A DNA stretch of 64,000 nt from Microvelia longipes (lineage: Eukaryota; Arthropoda; Insecta; Hemiptera; Veliidae): positions 42,838,634 to 42,902,633 of the forward strand of contig JACMZG010001908.1 of assembly GCA_018340805.1 (NCBI GenBank), in the 5' to 3' direction. Positions 32,975 through 46,591 of this stretch are shown here, in pieces. The notes below the pieces were generated by a model. That model saw only the letters and a list, made by a program, of their open reading frames with translations, was not told the DNA's origin and ran no database searches. The position numbers and the translations under genes are program-made. Within the stretch, counting starts at the first letter, position 1; each line of letters begins with the position of its first letter.

Positions 32975-34993
32975 GTAGGTATTTTCCTATATACATTCCT
33001 TTTGTTTATAATTTCGTTATCGGTCAGAATTATATAAACACATTTAAAGGGGGAAATCAAAAAATATAATAGGTATAGAATGTCAGATGATATACGAGAG
33101 CGTCATACGTATGGTAGGGGTGAACTCAGTGCTGGTCTCTTGCGACAGGTCTGAAACTTATTATCGTCACATCATTTCGTTCTTTATTTCCATAATAACG
33201 GCACGAGTATTTGAAACTGGATATTATTACATAAAGAAAATATTTGTATAAATTAGTTAAGTGTGAGGAGTAATTTGCTAGAGCACATTCGTCTAGTTGG
33301 CTTAGTTAAACCACCAAATTACATACTAGTGCTCCTGCTATCTGGCTACGGGACTAATCTTATTTACCACCCGGTAAATAAGATCTAAGAATTTTTGCTC
33401 CCCTCAAGGGGAGCAAAAAGGAATATAAGTGTCGCCATCGTTTTCAAGGTAAATAGAAGGACATAGAACAGCTTGTCCCATATAGAGTTTTTAAGTATTA
33501 GAGAAGCGTATAATGTTTGTTTTTTAACTTTTATGATCTAATACACTTAATGCGAACAGCCTTAATCCTTGCACTTTTTCGATAATTTTTTATCTTTTTT
33601 TTTACCTACAATATACAGTTACAACTAGAAATTTAAATCGTGGGCGCGGTGGTCCGCATTGTCGGGCGAATTTCTTTGGATGCGAAGTCTCGAACCAGCA
33701 GTACCTGGTTTCAAATCCTAGTAGGGACAGTAATTTTTATCGTTTTTTACCTATATAAGTTTACACTTAGAAATAATTCTGGCGCGGTGGTCCCGCATTT
33801 GGGCGATTTCCTTTGGATGGTGTTTTCCGTGCTTTTGACAGCTATATAAGTTTACAACTACTAAATAAATAATTCCGGCGCTGGTAAACGCATTGTTCGG
33901 GGCGAATTTCAATTTTTAGAATGGCGTGTTTCATGCTAAAAACCATCTCTCTTCGCTTATCAAGAACATGCCCATTTTGCGTGGTTCCGGTTCATGTTTC
34001 AGACCTAAGAGTTTACTTCAACTTGTCAAGCACTGCTCGTAACCTCTTTTGTCTGTATTTCTTCCAAGCGAAATGCGCTATTAAAACTTTAAAAGCATAA
34101 CTGACTAGTTAAAGACTAAAGTAACCATATCTTTAAACTACGTTGCAAATAATAGTGCGTACTTTCTCAAAATTTTAGGCATAGTTTTCTGTTACACACA
34201 ACTGGGCATGATATGCGCATTTCCTTTGCGAAATACAGACCCACACAAGATTACGAGCGTGCCTTGGCGACAATTGGAGTAACTCGCTTAGGTTCTAAAG
34301 CATGAACCGGAACCGCATATGGGCATGGTTCTTGCATAAGCACAGAAATCGGGTGATTGAGCACAGAAACACGGCCATTCTAAATGAAATTCCGCCCGAC
34401 AGGGACACGCGCGCGGAATTATTATTTATTAGATTGTAAAATTATAAATGTAAAAAGCACGGAACATCGCATCAAGAAAAATTCACCCAACATGCGGCCC
34501 ACCGCGCCAGAATTTTTATTTTATTAGGATTCATAATTTTCTAATCTTGAACAATGTAAAAATAACACTAAATATGTACAATTAACTACTACACAATAAT
34601 AAAGAATTTAAACTTTACTCGACATGTTTATAACCTAAAGGTAGGATGGATGTAGCAGTGCTGCGAGTGTCCGAGGAAATGGCGGTGGGGGTTGGCGAAA
34701 CTATTGGGAAGGCCTGATATGTTCCATCCTTGGTCGGGTCAGTACACAAGCGTCGAAAAGCCCTTCCGTCCATAATGACACATCCCGGGACCATCTTTCT
34801 TTGTCTGCATATTTTCAAGAGGGAATCTTTTTATAAGATTTTTTATACACATTTTTCCAAAGGATTGATATATATATTCTGTTGTATTCAAGTAATACAA
34901 CTCAATGACTTGCCTGTTTTTATTATTGCTAAGAAAATCATGAGACAATGAAGGTCCACATTAAAGTAATATATACGCCAGATAGTATATACT

Positions 34994-35037
<44 letters not shown>

Positions 35038-38000
35038 TATATATATATAATATAATACATATATATATATATATATATTATATATATTATATAAACAGAT
35101 GAAGTATGATAGCTTATAAGATATAATATTGTGCAGATACATCTGTAGAATAATCTAACGGATTTGATTCGTGACCTCAGTTGAGGAATCAACGCCCTTC
35201 AAGCGTATCAAAGCCATTTGATCTTATTGTCATTTTGGTCCTCTGAGTTATAGAGATATATACTACAGGAGGTATAGCCTATCTTAGTACATTGAAAGAC
35301 CTGAAACCATTTTTGGGCTCTCAGGGGCTCTGTGTAACCTCATTGAAACCTCTTCCAAGAGCGAGTTAAGGTTATAATATTTCAGTTATCTCTTATTTCA
35401 ATTATTTCTGATTGGCTATATCCTTCAAGAATATTATTATAAGATGACCAGACGAAAATGAAAACTAACCCTTTTAAACAATTTTTGTCTTTCTTTTATC
35501 GTTTAATTAATTTTCTTGTTGATTGTCCTCTTCTTTCATCTTTAATATCTCATCACGAACCTTACACTATAAATCTTAGAAATCAATAAATTTTCTTCAT
35601 TGCTTTTCTCTGAACTAACTACCTCTTCAACTCTCCTATATCTCGAATGATTAGTCTAGCAAATTCTATTCCTGACTTAAAAATTACCGTTTCTATTTAT
35701 AAATTCAAATCTTTTGTTACTTTTCATCTTCTCTCAGTTCTATAGTGTATACTTTTTAATTGTTTTGTTTGCATGTGCTATATTATAATTTTAACTTATT
35801 TTTAGTGCTCTACCCTTTTACGTGATGAACCGTAGTTTATGTCTTTTTCTTTAGGATTTTATGTCTTTTTTTCAAGAATTTTATGTTTTTTTTATTTTAT
35901 ATATTTATATTTCTTTTATTTTATATTACATTTCATATTTTATTTTATCTTTCATATTATTATTTTATTTATTGTTTATTATTTGTGTGTATTATTTCTT
36001 TTACCATATTTTTGTTATCTTTCTCACTATCATAATTACACTTTTATCTCTATTACTTTGATGTTATAGCTGTTTTTTTCCTTTTTTCCATTTACTTTCC
36101 TCTTCTATAAATGCGATATTTTTTTTATTTTATAGTCTTGTCAATTTTCCATTTTGATATATTATATTAATTAATACTGTAACTTTTTTTTTATCCTACT
36201 TTTGTAAATTTTTGTTTCTTGATTTTTGTATATTGGCTCACGCCGTAAATTGTAAATAAATAAAATTAATTTTATGATTTACAAGTTACAAGTCCTGATA
36301 TCGATGATTCTGTTTAAAAAATTGAGTGTAGGCGTTTATCGCTACTGTACAGCAACGCGACTGTACATTCTAGCTACAACAAGAAAGAGTATTAACGCGA
36401 TTGGTCATTTACGCTAATGGTCGTCTCCGCGACTGTACACCAAAGCTACAAAAATATGTAGCTAAGATGCCCAGTCGCGAAGACGACCTTTTCAGACTTT
36501 TTGATATTGTCACTAGAACGCTCTTCGCGTTAACATCCCGTAGCGTAGACGTCCAACTCTGTAATGAAATAAAGTTCATTTACGCTAAAATCAAGAATGA
36601 CGTTTACGCTACTCACAATGGACATATATGTGCATTTGCGCTACACGGTTACTATAAACCTAGGTTCCTTCACAAAACTTAAATGCGGTATATTTATGTT
36701 TGTTCTGAGGGTAATAGAATATTTAATGTAATATTTCATGATTATTTTAATTACATATGTTTAATGAAGGTTACTTTAACATATTAATGAATTAAAATAA
36801 ATAAACCACCTGAGGTAGTTCCACAGGTGTGCTACAATAGACAACTCTTCACTGCATTATTAGTTTAATTAGGAGTAGACACTAGAACTTATATTCTATT
36901 CTACTATAGTTGAACATTGTTGTTTAACTTGTTGTTGTTAAGCTTGTTCTAGCGAAGCCGACTGGATTTCCTGAGCAAGGTTCTTCAGTTTATTTAACTA
37001 TCGTATTTTATAAGATCCGTAGATTAATATACACAAAACTGTATCAACCGCTGACACTTCATTTTCATATCACATTAATATTTTCGTTTTGAAAAAAATC
37101 TAATGGATTTATCTGAAGTGAGTATAGTTTAAATGCTTTAAGTTGACTGAACCTGACACAGAAAAAAAAATTACTTATTTATTTATACGTACTAGCATGA
37201 AGAATCTTACAATTCGAACGGGAATTAATAAAACAATCCGTTTAAAAGATTTAAGAATTCCGAATAATAAACGTGATTTTTGTTATTGATATTTGTGTGA
37301 TTAAACCTGGGTTATTATTATATAGTACTTAATTTATTTCTTCTTTCAAGTTTGGACGAGAGCGCTACACTGTAATAACTTAACTGGGCGTTTTAGCTAC
37401 AATATTTAAAAAAATTAAAAAATCGCTTAATCGACCATTCGCGTAAACACACATTCTTAAATGTTACTTTAATTTAGCGGAGTCGACCATATTTGATTCG
37501 ACATGATTATAGACTTTTTACAGAAATGGACGTTTACGCGACTGTACATCTTAGCTAATGTAGCGCAAACGTCCAGTCGCGTTAAAACCATTTTTTTAGG
37601 TGAAATGTACGGTCGCGTTGTCGACCAGTCGCGCTCAACGAATCCGTCCTAAAAAATTTACCATTTTCTTAAGAGTCTTTCACACATTTTACTAGACGAA
37701 AATATATCATCGTTGGTTGACCTAATAATTTCTCTCATTAATTTAGGCAACTAACTTCAACTCGCTAATGACAATCTATTAGAAGAATTGGAGCAAACAA
37801 TTTGGAGATATAACTAGGCACATATAACTAGGCAACAATTTTAATTCTAAAAAAGAGCTCTCGACGAGTCACTCCACTGCCAATTTCAGCTGGAAGACAA
37901 GTCAATTCAAATTAAAATTTTGTCCAAAGAAAGCAATGAAATAAAAAATAAATTAACCGAAAAAGACTCAGAGGTGTTGAAACTGATAGAGGAAAATAGA

Positions 38001-41000
38001 ATTTTAAATAATCGTGTACATAATCTTAAACTTGAAGCAGCAAGGGTAGATAACTATGGTAATGATAATTAGATCGTTCAACTTCGCTCTGATGTTTTTT
38101 TTAAACAGGTCATTGCAGTGAAGTAAATACTTCGAACTCTCATCTATTAATAGATGGTCCTGAAAATATCTTAGATAATACGAGTATAGATAAACTGACA
38201 CATAGGAATCTTAATCATGAATCCCGTATAAACTTTCTGATGCGTGAAAATTATCAACTTGTAAAGCTTCTGAACGAAGCAAAGAAGGAAGTTTGTGACT
38301 TCAAATTTTTTTGGAACGAAAAGCTAACTGACAACGTCCAGAATTCGAGTACAAATGGTATTTTTACTCATGTATCACTTCTACTTCGAAACCTGGTAGT
38401 TCTTATTTCGTCATAATGTTTCCAACCAGGACACCTGCAGGGCAACAGTACTGCAGTAGATACTGAAGTCTCAAACTATATTAACGTAATATACACATCT
38501 TCTCTACATCGCTTTTATTTACCTAAATTTAATAAAAGGATTGATAATCGAAATGATACCATGCAGCCGCATATCTAAGAATTAGCCTTAGCCAGCTCTA
38601 GCTTAAAAAAAAACTCACTTTAAGAGAAGACATAGAACTCAACATGGACTACACCTCAACAGCAATGGGAAAAATCTCCTCATCAATAGAATTACAAAAT
38701 CAATTAGAAATATCTTTATCTTCCCCTCTGACTCGAATATGGTCAACTTAAAGCAATCTGTTAATAATTATTTTAATGATTCGCGTCCTATACGTTGGTA
38801 TTACTATTGTTATAACCTATACGTATAGGACATTATATGCGATACGTAAGGACAGGATATTATTTTAGACGTAAGACTAAAATAAATAAAAGCCTTGACG
38901 ATGTTTTGTCTGCAGTTAAAAAATCTCTAGTTAATAACTGTAAAGAGGTTTTAAACACGTGCTTCACTCTTGCTTTGAAGACGGCGCTTTCCCTTCTGCT
39001 CTTATAAGTTCGCAACGTCTATCATGGAGTAATGCATGTCAAACGAATCGTGTCTTTATAGTTCAAAAAAGAATAATAATAACAATTTACGGAGTAGAGG
39101 AGCCTCTTTGGTCTACACAGCCTTTGTTTAAAAAAATAAAATACTCATTCTTTTCTTGATCTACGTTATGGAAGCTTATAAATTTGTTATTCACTAACCT
39201 GATCAGTTCAACACACATAAAAGGAATAAAAATAAATACTATCTATAAATACTGTCCATGCAGGACTGAAGCATTTAAATCATTACAATAATCTACCAGA
39301 TGATATAAAATCAATTTTCACTTCTAAGGCCAAAATTGAATCAAAATTAAAAATCTTTCCCAATTGACAAAGCATATCAAAATGTATAAGATCACTTACA
39401 ATTTAATATGATTTACAAATTTGTTTTATTTTCATTCAGTTATTATTAATATAATTGTTAACTTTTAATTGTGATTTTCGTTTCTATTGTATATGTGTAT
39501 GTGTAAGTTTGTCATGTATGGCTTGTTGAACCTTGTTAGCTTTTCAATAAATAAATTAATAAGTTTCCTCTCTTGAGAAGTGAACAACTCTTAATAGTAA
39601 AATTATGCAAAGAAGTTATTTAAGAAGCATGGATATGAATATCCGTGGACCGGTTTCGGCTTAATTCCATCATGAGCAGGCGGGGCAACACAATCGATGG
39701 TAAAGTAATTAATAGCTTGGTAATTAATACAAACTAAATATTTTTGGATGGTAGTAACCAATGATAAGGTAGCCATCTTAAAGGCTCGTGGTTTGTGATA
39801 CATATTTATTTCTGAAATTGTATATTCAGATGTATTAGATGCACCAACAATATATGGATCGAAATACTTTTGCTTTCCTATCTTCTAAAGAATGGGGAAG
39901 CAGCATTGCTATATATAAAACCTAACTCCCAACTTTTTCATCTAATGTCTACGTTTTAGCACTTCCAGATCCGGAGAAAAATCGGGTACGGGGTGCCTCG
40001 GAACTTTTCCTCATTACATCGGATTCGCTAAGCTCATCCTCCTTACTTCGCACTCGCTTCGCTCGTCCTCAGAATATACAATTCACCAGATTGAAGTCTT
40101 TGAACTGGCTTCGCTCGTCCCCAGATAGTGAATATTTTTTTTGCAAATTATATATTATACATACATTATGTATATATGTAAATGTTACCAAATAAATTTT
40201 AGTAAAATTTTAGGAATTATAGGAAATTTTTACGATTTTTTTCGGTGTTATGTTGGTACTACGGGTGAATATACAATATACACACGCAAATGTTTAAATT
40301 ACAAATATAGTATTACACTTTATTCTATTGACAGGTTACAATAAAATAATGTGAAGATAGTGGCTTTATTCTATCTTCATCAGAGTAATTGTCATGGTAA
40401 GAACTAAACTAACACAATAAAAATTAAGAAGCTGAAGAATATATTAATAGTTGTTAGTATTAGTTCTCTAGTCGTAGATAAAATTTAATATGCAACAAGG
40501 GATGAAAGTTTTCAGCTCTCGTATTATCTCCCTCGTCAAGCCTCGGGAGCCAAAATGTTAGTTAACTCCTCGGCAAGCCTCGGGAGCTAACTAGTTTATC
40601 TCCCTCGGCCTACCGGCCTCGTGAGTTAATGAAGTTTCCCCCTTCGGCGGCGCCTTAGGACGAAACTTTAACTTGAGCTGTAAAACTTACTTTCATCCCT
40701 TGTTGCATAAATAACTATTTAATACGACAAGTAGTCTATGGTTTTATTGGATCATAAATCTTAAGCAGCATTAAGCGTGGTTAGTGCTGTATGGGTGTCC
40801 GCTAAGAATGAATCGGATGTATTAACTATCCGACGAGCGAAGCAAGTCCGTACGTACACAAGTCATTTGATAAAAATTTAACTAATGGTGATAATGAGAT
40901 GAAACTTGGCCCATATGTTAGTCTTCTATATAACGACAGCGTGCCAAACCTTAATTTGGTAGTAACGTTTTTCTGCGTTTTATGAGTTTTTGAAATTTTG

Positions 41001-44000
41001 GCTGTCATTACCGCGGGTTAATGACGTCATAAAAGATTTTCCGGATAGCACATCTTCAGCGGTAGACTGATTTTCGTACTAAGTTTCAACTCTAAGTAAA
41101 AGTACACTAACTATAAGTAACACAACACAACTATAACTCAACTACTAACACAACTATAAGTACACTGGAAGCTACGAAGATAACAAACTCACACACACAG
41201 AAATTAGGTACAAGTGTATACATTTACGTAATAAATAGTACACTAAGTTTCATTTCAATACGACAAGTATATCTATACTTTTTGTTGGATCATAAAAGTT
41301 AAGCATAAAAAATTTAGCATGGGCAGCACTGTATGGGTAACCGCTGAGAATGACACGATTGTATTTACTATTTGTGGTATAGTCCATAGTCCGAAGACGT
41401 GTCACAGTATAAATTTGGTAACATTTACATATATACATAATGTATGTATAATATATAATTTGCAAAAAAAATATTCACTATCTGGGGACGTTCACAAAAC
41501 ATTCTGTCAAGTTGGCAACACTTTTCACTTTTCCTCTCTAGGAGTAAAAGTACATTTACAGTGTGAGATAACAAGACTGTAAGTAGAACATACAATACAA
41601 GGAGTAGATCAAAGAAATTTAGGTAATTTATTTACTACGTAAAGGTATATCTACACTTGAACATTTTGAATTATTTTTCCATTTTTTTAAAAAAACGCAC
41701 TCAAATCATTTAATAACAACTGATCTAATGCTGATAATGAGATGAAACTTAGCTCATATGTTATTTTTATTCATGGCTACATGCGAGCTAAATCTCAATC
41801 CGATCATTTTCCCGCGTTTTATGATTTAATGACGTCTTAAAAAAATATTTTACTAATAGCACAACAACAGCAGTAGATTGATTTTCATATAAAGTTTCAA
41901 CTTTCTAGCATAAATACACTGGAAGCTATGATGATAACAGAATCACACACACTCGCACAATTATAATTTGTAGTAACAGAATCACACACACTCGCACAAT
42001 TATAATTTGTAGTAACAGAATCACACACACTCGCACAATTATAATTTGTAGTTTATAAGAGTAAGTAGTTTCACCAGATTACAGTTATTGTTCTATATTT
42101 TAAATTTCGTTTCGTTAAAATTAAATTCTGTTCTTTCATACTGAATATAATTTGGACAATAATTTTGTTTCATTCCATGTCATTTTTAACATAGAGATTT
42201 AATGGTTACTTTCCCAATTGTTATTAATTTGTAAATTGTTTCTAACCTAGCTTTAGTAGCATCTGAGGCAACAGCAAACTAAGAGGATTTATTTTATTTT
42301 GTTAAATTTTCACTTTAATTTCGTAATATTTAATTAGATTAGGCGTCGTTTAAGTTGAACATAAAGGACTTTTCTTCATTCTTGTTGAAATGCATGTAGT
42401 ATTTAATAAATAGAGCATGATGTTGCAATTGCTTGAAAAAAACACACATACACACACATACAGACAGACAACTTTGTGAAAACCACTCAGAGGGTCTTAA
42501 AAACACCTGAAACGGATAATTTCGTTGATATCCCTTTTTTTCTTGTATTCTTGAATTATAGTTCGTAAGCCATCGAATTATTACATACCATTGAATTATG
42601 GCAGGAAAGCCTCTTTTCATGATTGGCATCTTTTTTATACAATTTTATAAAATGTGCTTTTGTTACAGACTTCTAAAGCCAACATTAGAGGAATTTTTGA
42701 CTAAACAGACAAGATGTAAGAAATTGAAAATTGTTATATCCAATCATTTTCTACTATTTTATATCATATATTTACATCTTAACCAGGTAAATCTGCACTT
42801 AATTTCATTATTATTCACGTTTGTTAACGTTATAGATAAAAAAACTGTATTTCTGATAACAGTATTATTGTAGTAAAATGAGTTGTCCTTAATGTTGATA
42901 ATTTTAACTTTTATGATAATGATTATGATAATGATGATGAAAATGTTTAACTTTTATGATTATTATTAATCTTATTACTATGATAATGATGTTGATAATA
43001 ATTAACTTTTGATTAACAAAAGGGCTTTCCTTTTTGTATGTGAATTTTATAATTTAAAAATTACCTCTTCTATTTTAATTTTTAAACTTGCCAGTTGTGA
43101 AACATATTCGCAAATTATAAATAGAAAAATGTAGGGTCTTACTATACCAAGTGAATTGAAATTGAACCTTACGTCAAAAAAATTATTTTTGTTAATATTT
43201 TCAGATAAATAAGAGTATATTGTATTGCAACGAAATGAAAAGTTTAATGAAGCTTTACATGAAAGCTGAGCTGTCTTCTTATGTGTAAGTGATTTTCCAC
43301 GAACACTTTATATGTAATAGGGTATAGAATATAGAAAAATTAAGGAGAAATAACAATAAATATTAATACACACAGCGTATTTAACATAAGCGCATTTAGT
43401 ATGATCCGGTTCTTGCACCGCATTAGTTTAGTCCATCGACTCAGATGACATCATAACTGATCCCGCCAAAACATCTCTTCTTTTATTGTGTAGGTTCACT
43501 TCTATAGTTCTAATCAAAAAAATCAGGTACGGGGTACCTCGGAACTTATTCTTATTACAACAGATTCGCTACGCAGATTCTCCCAGCTTCGGAGAAGTAC
43601 AAATCGCTACAAGTATAAGTAGGAGAAGTACAAGTCGCTACAAGTATAAAAAAGAAAAGTACAAGTACAAGTATAACTCGCTTCGCTCGTCCTCAGAAGA
43701 ACAAGTCGTTTAATTTATACTGCAACATGTCTTCGTACTCGCTTCGCTCGTCCTGAGATAGTAAATACATTCGTTTAATTTCCAGTGGTCATTTATCTAG
43801 GCACTGAACACCCTCGATGCTGCTTAACTTTTATGTTCCACCAAAAATCATAGATATACTTTTTGTATTATGGCGATACTTTTTACACTGAATTATTACG
43901 TCAAGGGGTACACTTGTACCAAATTTCAACTTGATTAGAGTATTTTCCGATTTTTTAAAAAACGTATACAAATCATTCGACAAAAATTGAGCTAATGCTG

Positions 44001-46487
44001 ATAATAAGATGAAACTTGGCACATATGTTATTCTAATTTATAGCTACATGCGTGCTAAATCTCAATTCATTCGCATTTTTTCCCGCGTTTATGATTTTTC
44101 CAAATTGTTGCTGAGTCATTATTGCCAGTTAATGACATCATAAAAAGTTATTAACGAAATAGTTATTGGACTGTTAAAAATTAAATTCTAGAGAATAAAA
44201 AGGTATTATCTGAATAGCACAATTTCAGCGGTGGACTGCTTTTTGTACAAAATTTCAACTCTCTAGCATAAATAAACTTGGCGCTATGATTATAACACAC
44301 ACACACATACAGACAGACAACTTTGCGAAACTGAGAAGGCCTTAAAAACACCTGTAACGCACAGTTCCGTTTTCATCCCGGTTTCGAATTTTTTGGAAAC
44401 ACAATACTTTTCCTATTTACCTAAACGGTATAAATGAGGAAAAGTAAATATTTAATTTAATTGTGACTTCTATGAATTCTGATGAACTTTATTATGTTCA
44501 TCAGAATCATGACAAAAATCATCTTGTTTTATTAAACAAAACTTGGTATACTTATTTATTACGTAATAGTATACCCTTATACTGAATTTCAACTCGTTTG
44601 GATTTTTTACCGGGTTTTTACAATCTTTTAAAAAACGTACACAAGTCCTTAAATAAAATGTAAACTAATGCTGATAATGAAATAAAACTTGGTACATATG
44701 TTAGTCTTATACATGGCTACACGCGTGCTTAATCTCAATCTGACCGCATACTTTTTCCGCGTTGTATGATTTTTCAAAATTTATGCTGAGTCATTATTGC
44801 GGTTTAATGACGTAATAAAAAAATAGTTTCCGAATAGCACAACTACAGCGGTAGACTGATTTTTGTACAAACTCAGTAGTATAACTCAGTAAGTATTAAC
44901 TCTCTAGTATAAATATACTGAATGCTACGATAATAACAGACACACACACACACATACACATACAGACAGATAACTTTGAGAAAACCACTCAGGAGTTCTT
45001 AAAGATACCTGAAACGGATAATTCCGGTGACTTCCCGGTTTCGGATTTTTTCGCAAACACATTACTTTTCCTACATACCTACGGTATAAATAAGGAAAAG
45101 TAAAATTAATTAAAGAAGTTATAGTTCGTCAAGAAGGTTATATAAATGTGATCGCCTCTGAAGGTACATATAGCGTATCGGAGGATCGATCTAGAATCCA
45201 TCTCCCTAGTTTAAGCGTATCCGGCTGTCCTTCTCTTGGTTTTTACAGCGTATTCAACATTATTTAGTATGCTGTTTAAATGTACTAAAATAGAAAAGAA
45301 GAGGACTTAAACGCCGGTAATAAAAAATATTAACAAATAATGTCTGATAAAGTAATGCTTTCTTTATTTTACTTAATGCGTGATCACATGCATTTTCTTG
45401 ACAGCTTTCTGTTAACTTTATATCTGCAAGTTCTTAAAAGTTTATTTCACTGTTTCAACACTCCTACATACACTATAAATAAGTTCGTCATAATATGCTC
45501 TTCTAAGTAATTTTAAAAAAAACTTAAAGATAATTACTTTTTGTATCGAAAATAACTATTCCAATGTCAGCAGGGTGGGAAAATCAGTTTTTTGTCAATA
45601 TAAGGATAAGATAGTAAAAAATAATTTTAATAGTAAGTTTAAATAATAATTATTAAGCTATATATAAAATAAAATATAAGATAAAATGCATGCTACCCTA
45701 ACACTAGATAAGTTTAATATTTAAGTTTAGTTTATAAGTAAATGCCACACAGCACAGATTTTTTTAATTCTTTAGTGAGGCATCTTATTCCTATATCTTT
45801 ATATTCTAATATGTATATGTATAATAATTAATTAATAAAGGATTGTTTATAAAAAAAAAAAATCTTTCCCTACGAAAGGAAAAACCAGTCATGCCGAAAT
45901 AGTGTGTTTATTTAGGTAAATTTAATTATATTAAATAAGTATTGACTTTAATCAGCTGTTTTTAAGAAGTTTATAATAGGTTAAAGATCTTAAACAAATC
46001 GAATGACGTGCTAAGTCGATTTGCCATATAACAAAGTGACCCTGTTGAGGATAAAAAATAAAGAAGAATCCAACACAAACATGTGTCAAAAACAAACTGA
46101 ACAGGCATGGTACGAAATGGGCTAACTAATTTGTCTCCATCGGATTAATATTCTGGAGCAAATGCATCTTACAGAGTAACTAGACCTCGTGCGAGAAAAA
46201 ATGCTTTGATCCCATGTCGCGCAAGAACTCTTCTTTAATTATAAAGGATACATAAGGTACATGTTGAGGGGATGTGAAAGGCAGAGTGCACCCTGAACAC
46301 GTCCATGTTTTGATAGAAAACGAAGAAATGTACATATTTGATTATAGTATATCATATTTTATTGCGAAAAACAATAAAATATTTTTTTTTCTTTCTGTAT
46401 ATACATATTTTATTTTAATATTTTTATTCCTTATTTTAAAAATAATACATATACATACATGCATATATATATATATATATATAATAT

Positions 46488-46531
<44 letters not shown>

Positions 46532-46557
46532 ATATATATTATATATGTATATATATA

Positions 46558-46591
<34 letters not shown>

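Noticed and set aside
34888..35192. Ile/Tyr-rich open frames
   Set aside because: Translation of a TA microsatellite; the same applies to the 46274-46630 frame and the T-rich frames at 35839-36069.
36401..36682. A 93-codon protein
   Set aside because: It overlaps the subterminal repeat array of a non-autonomous DNA element.
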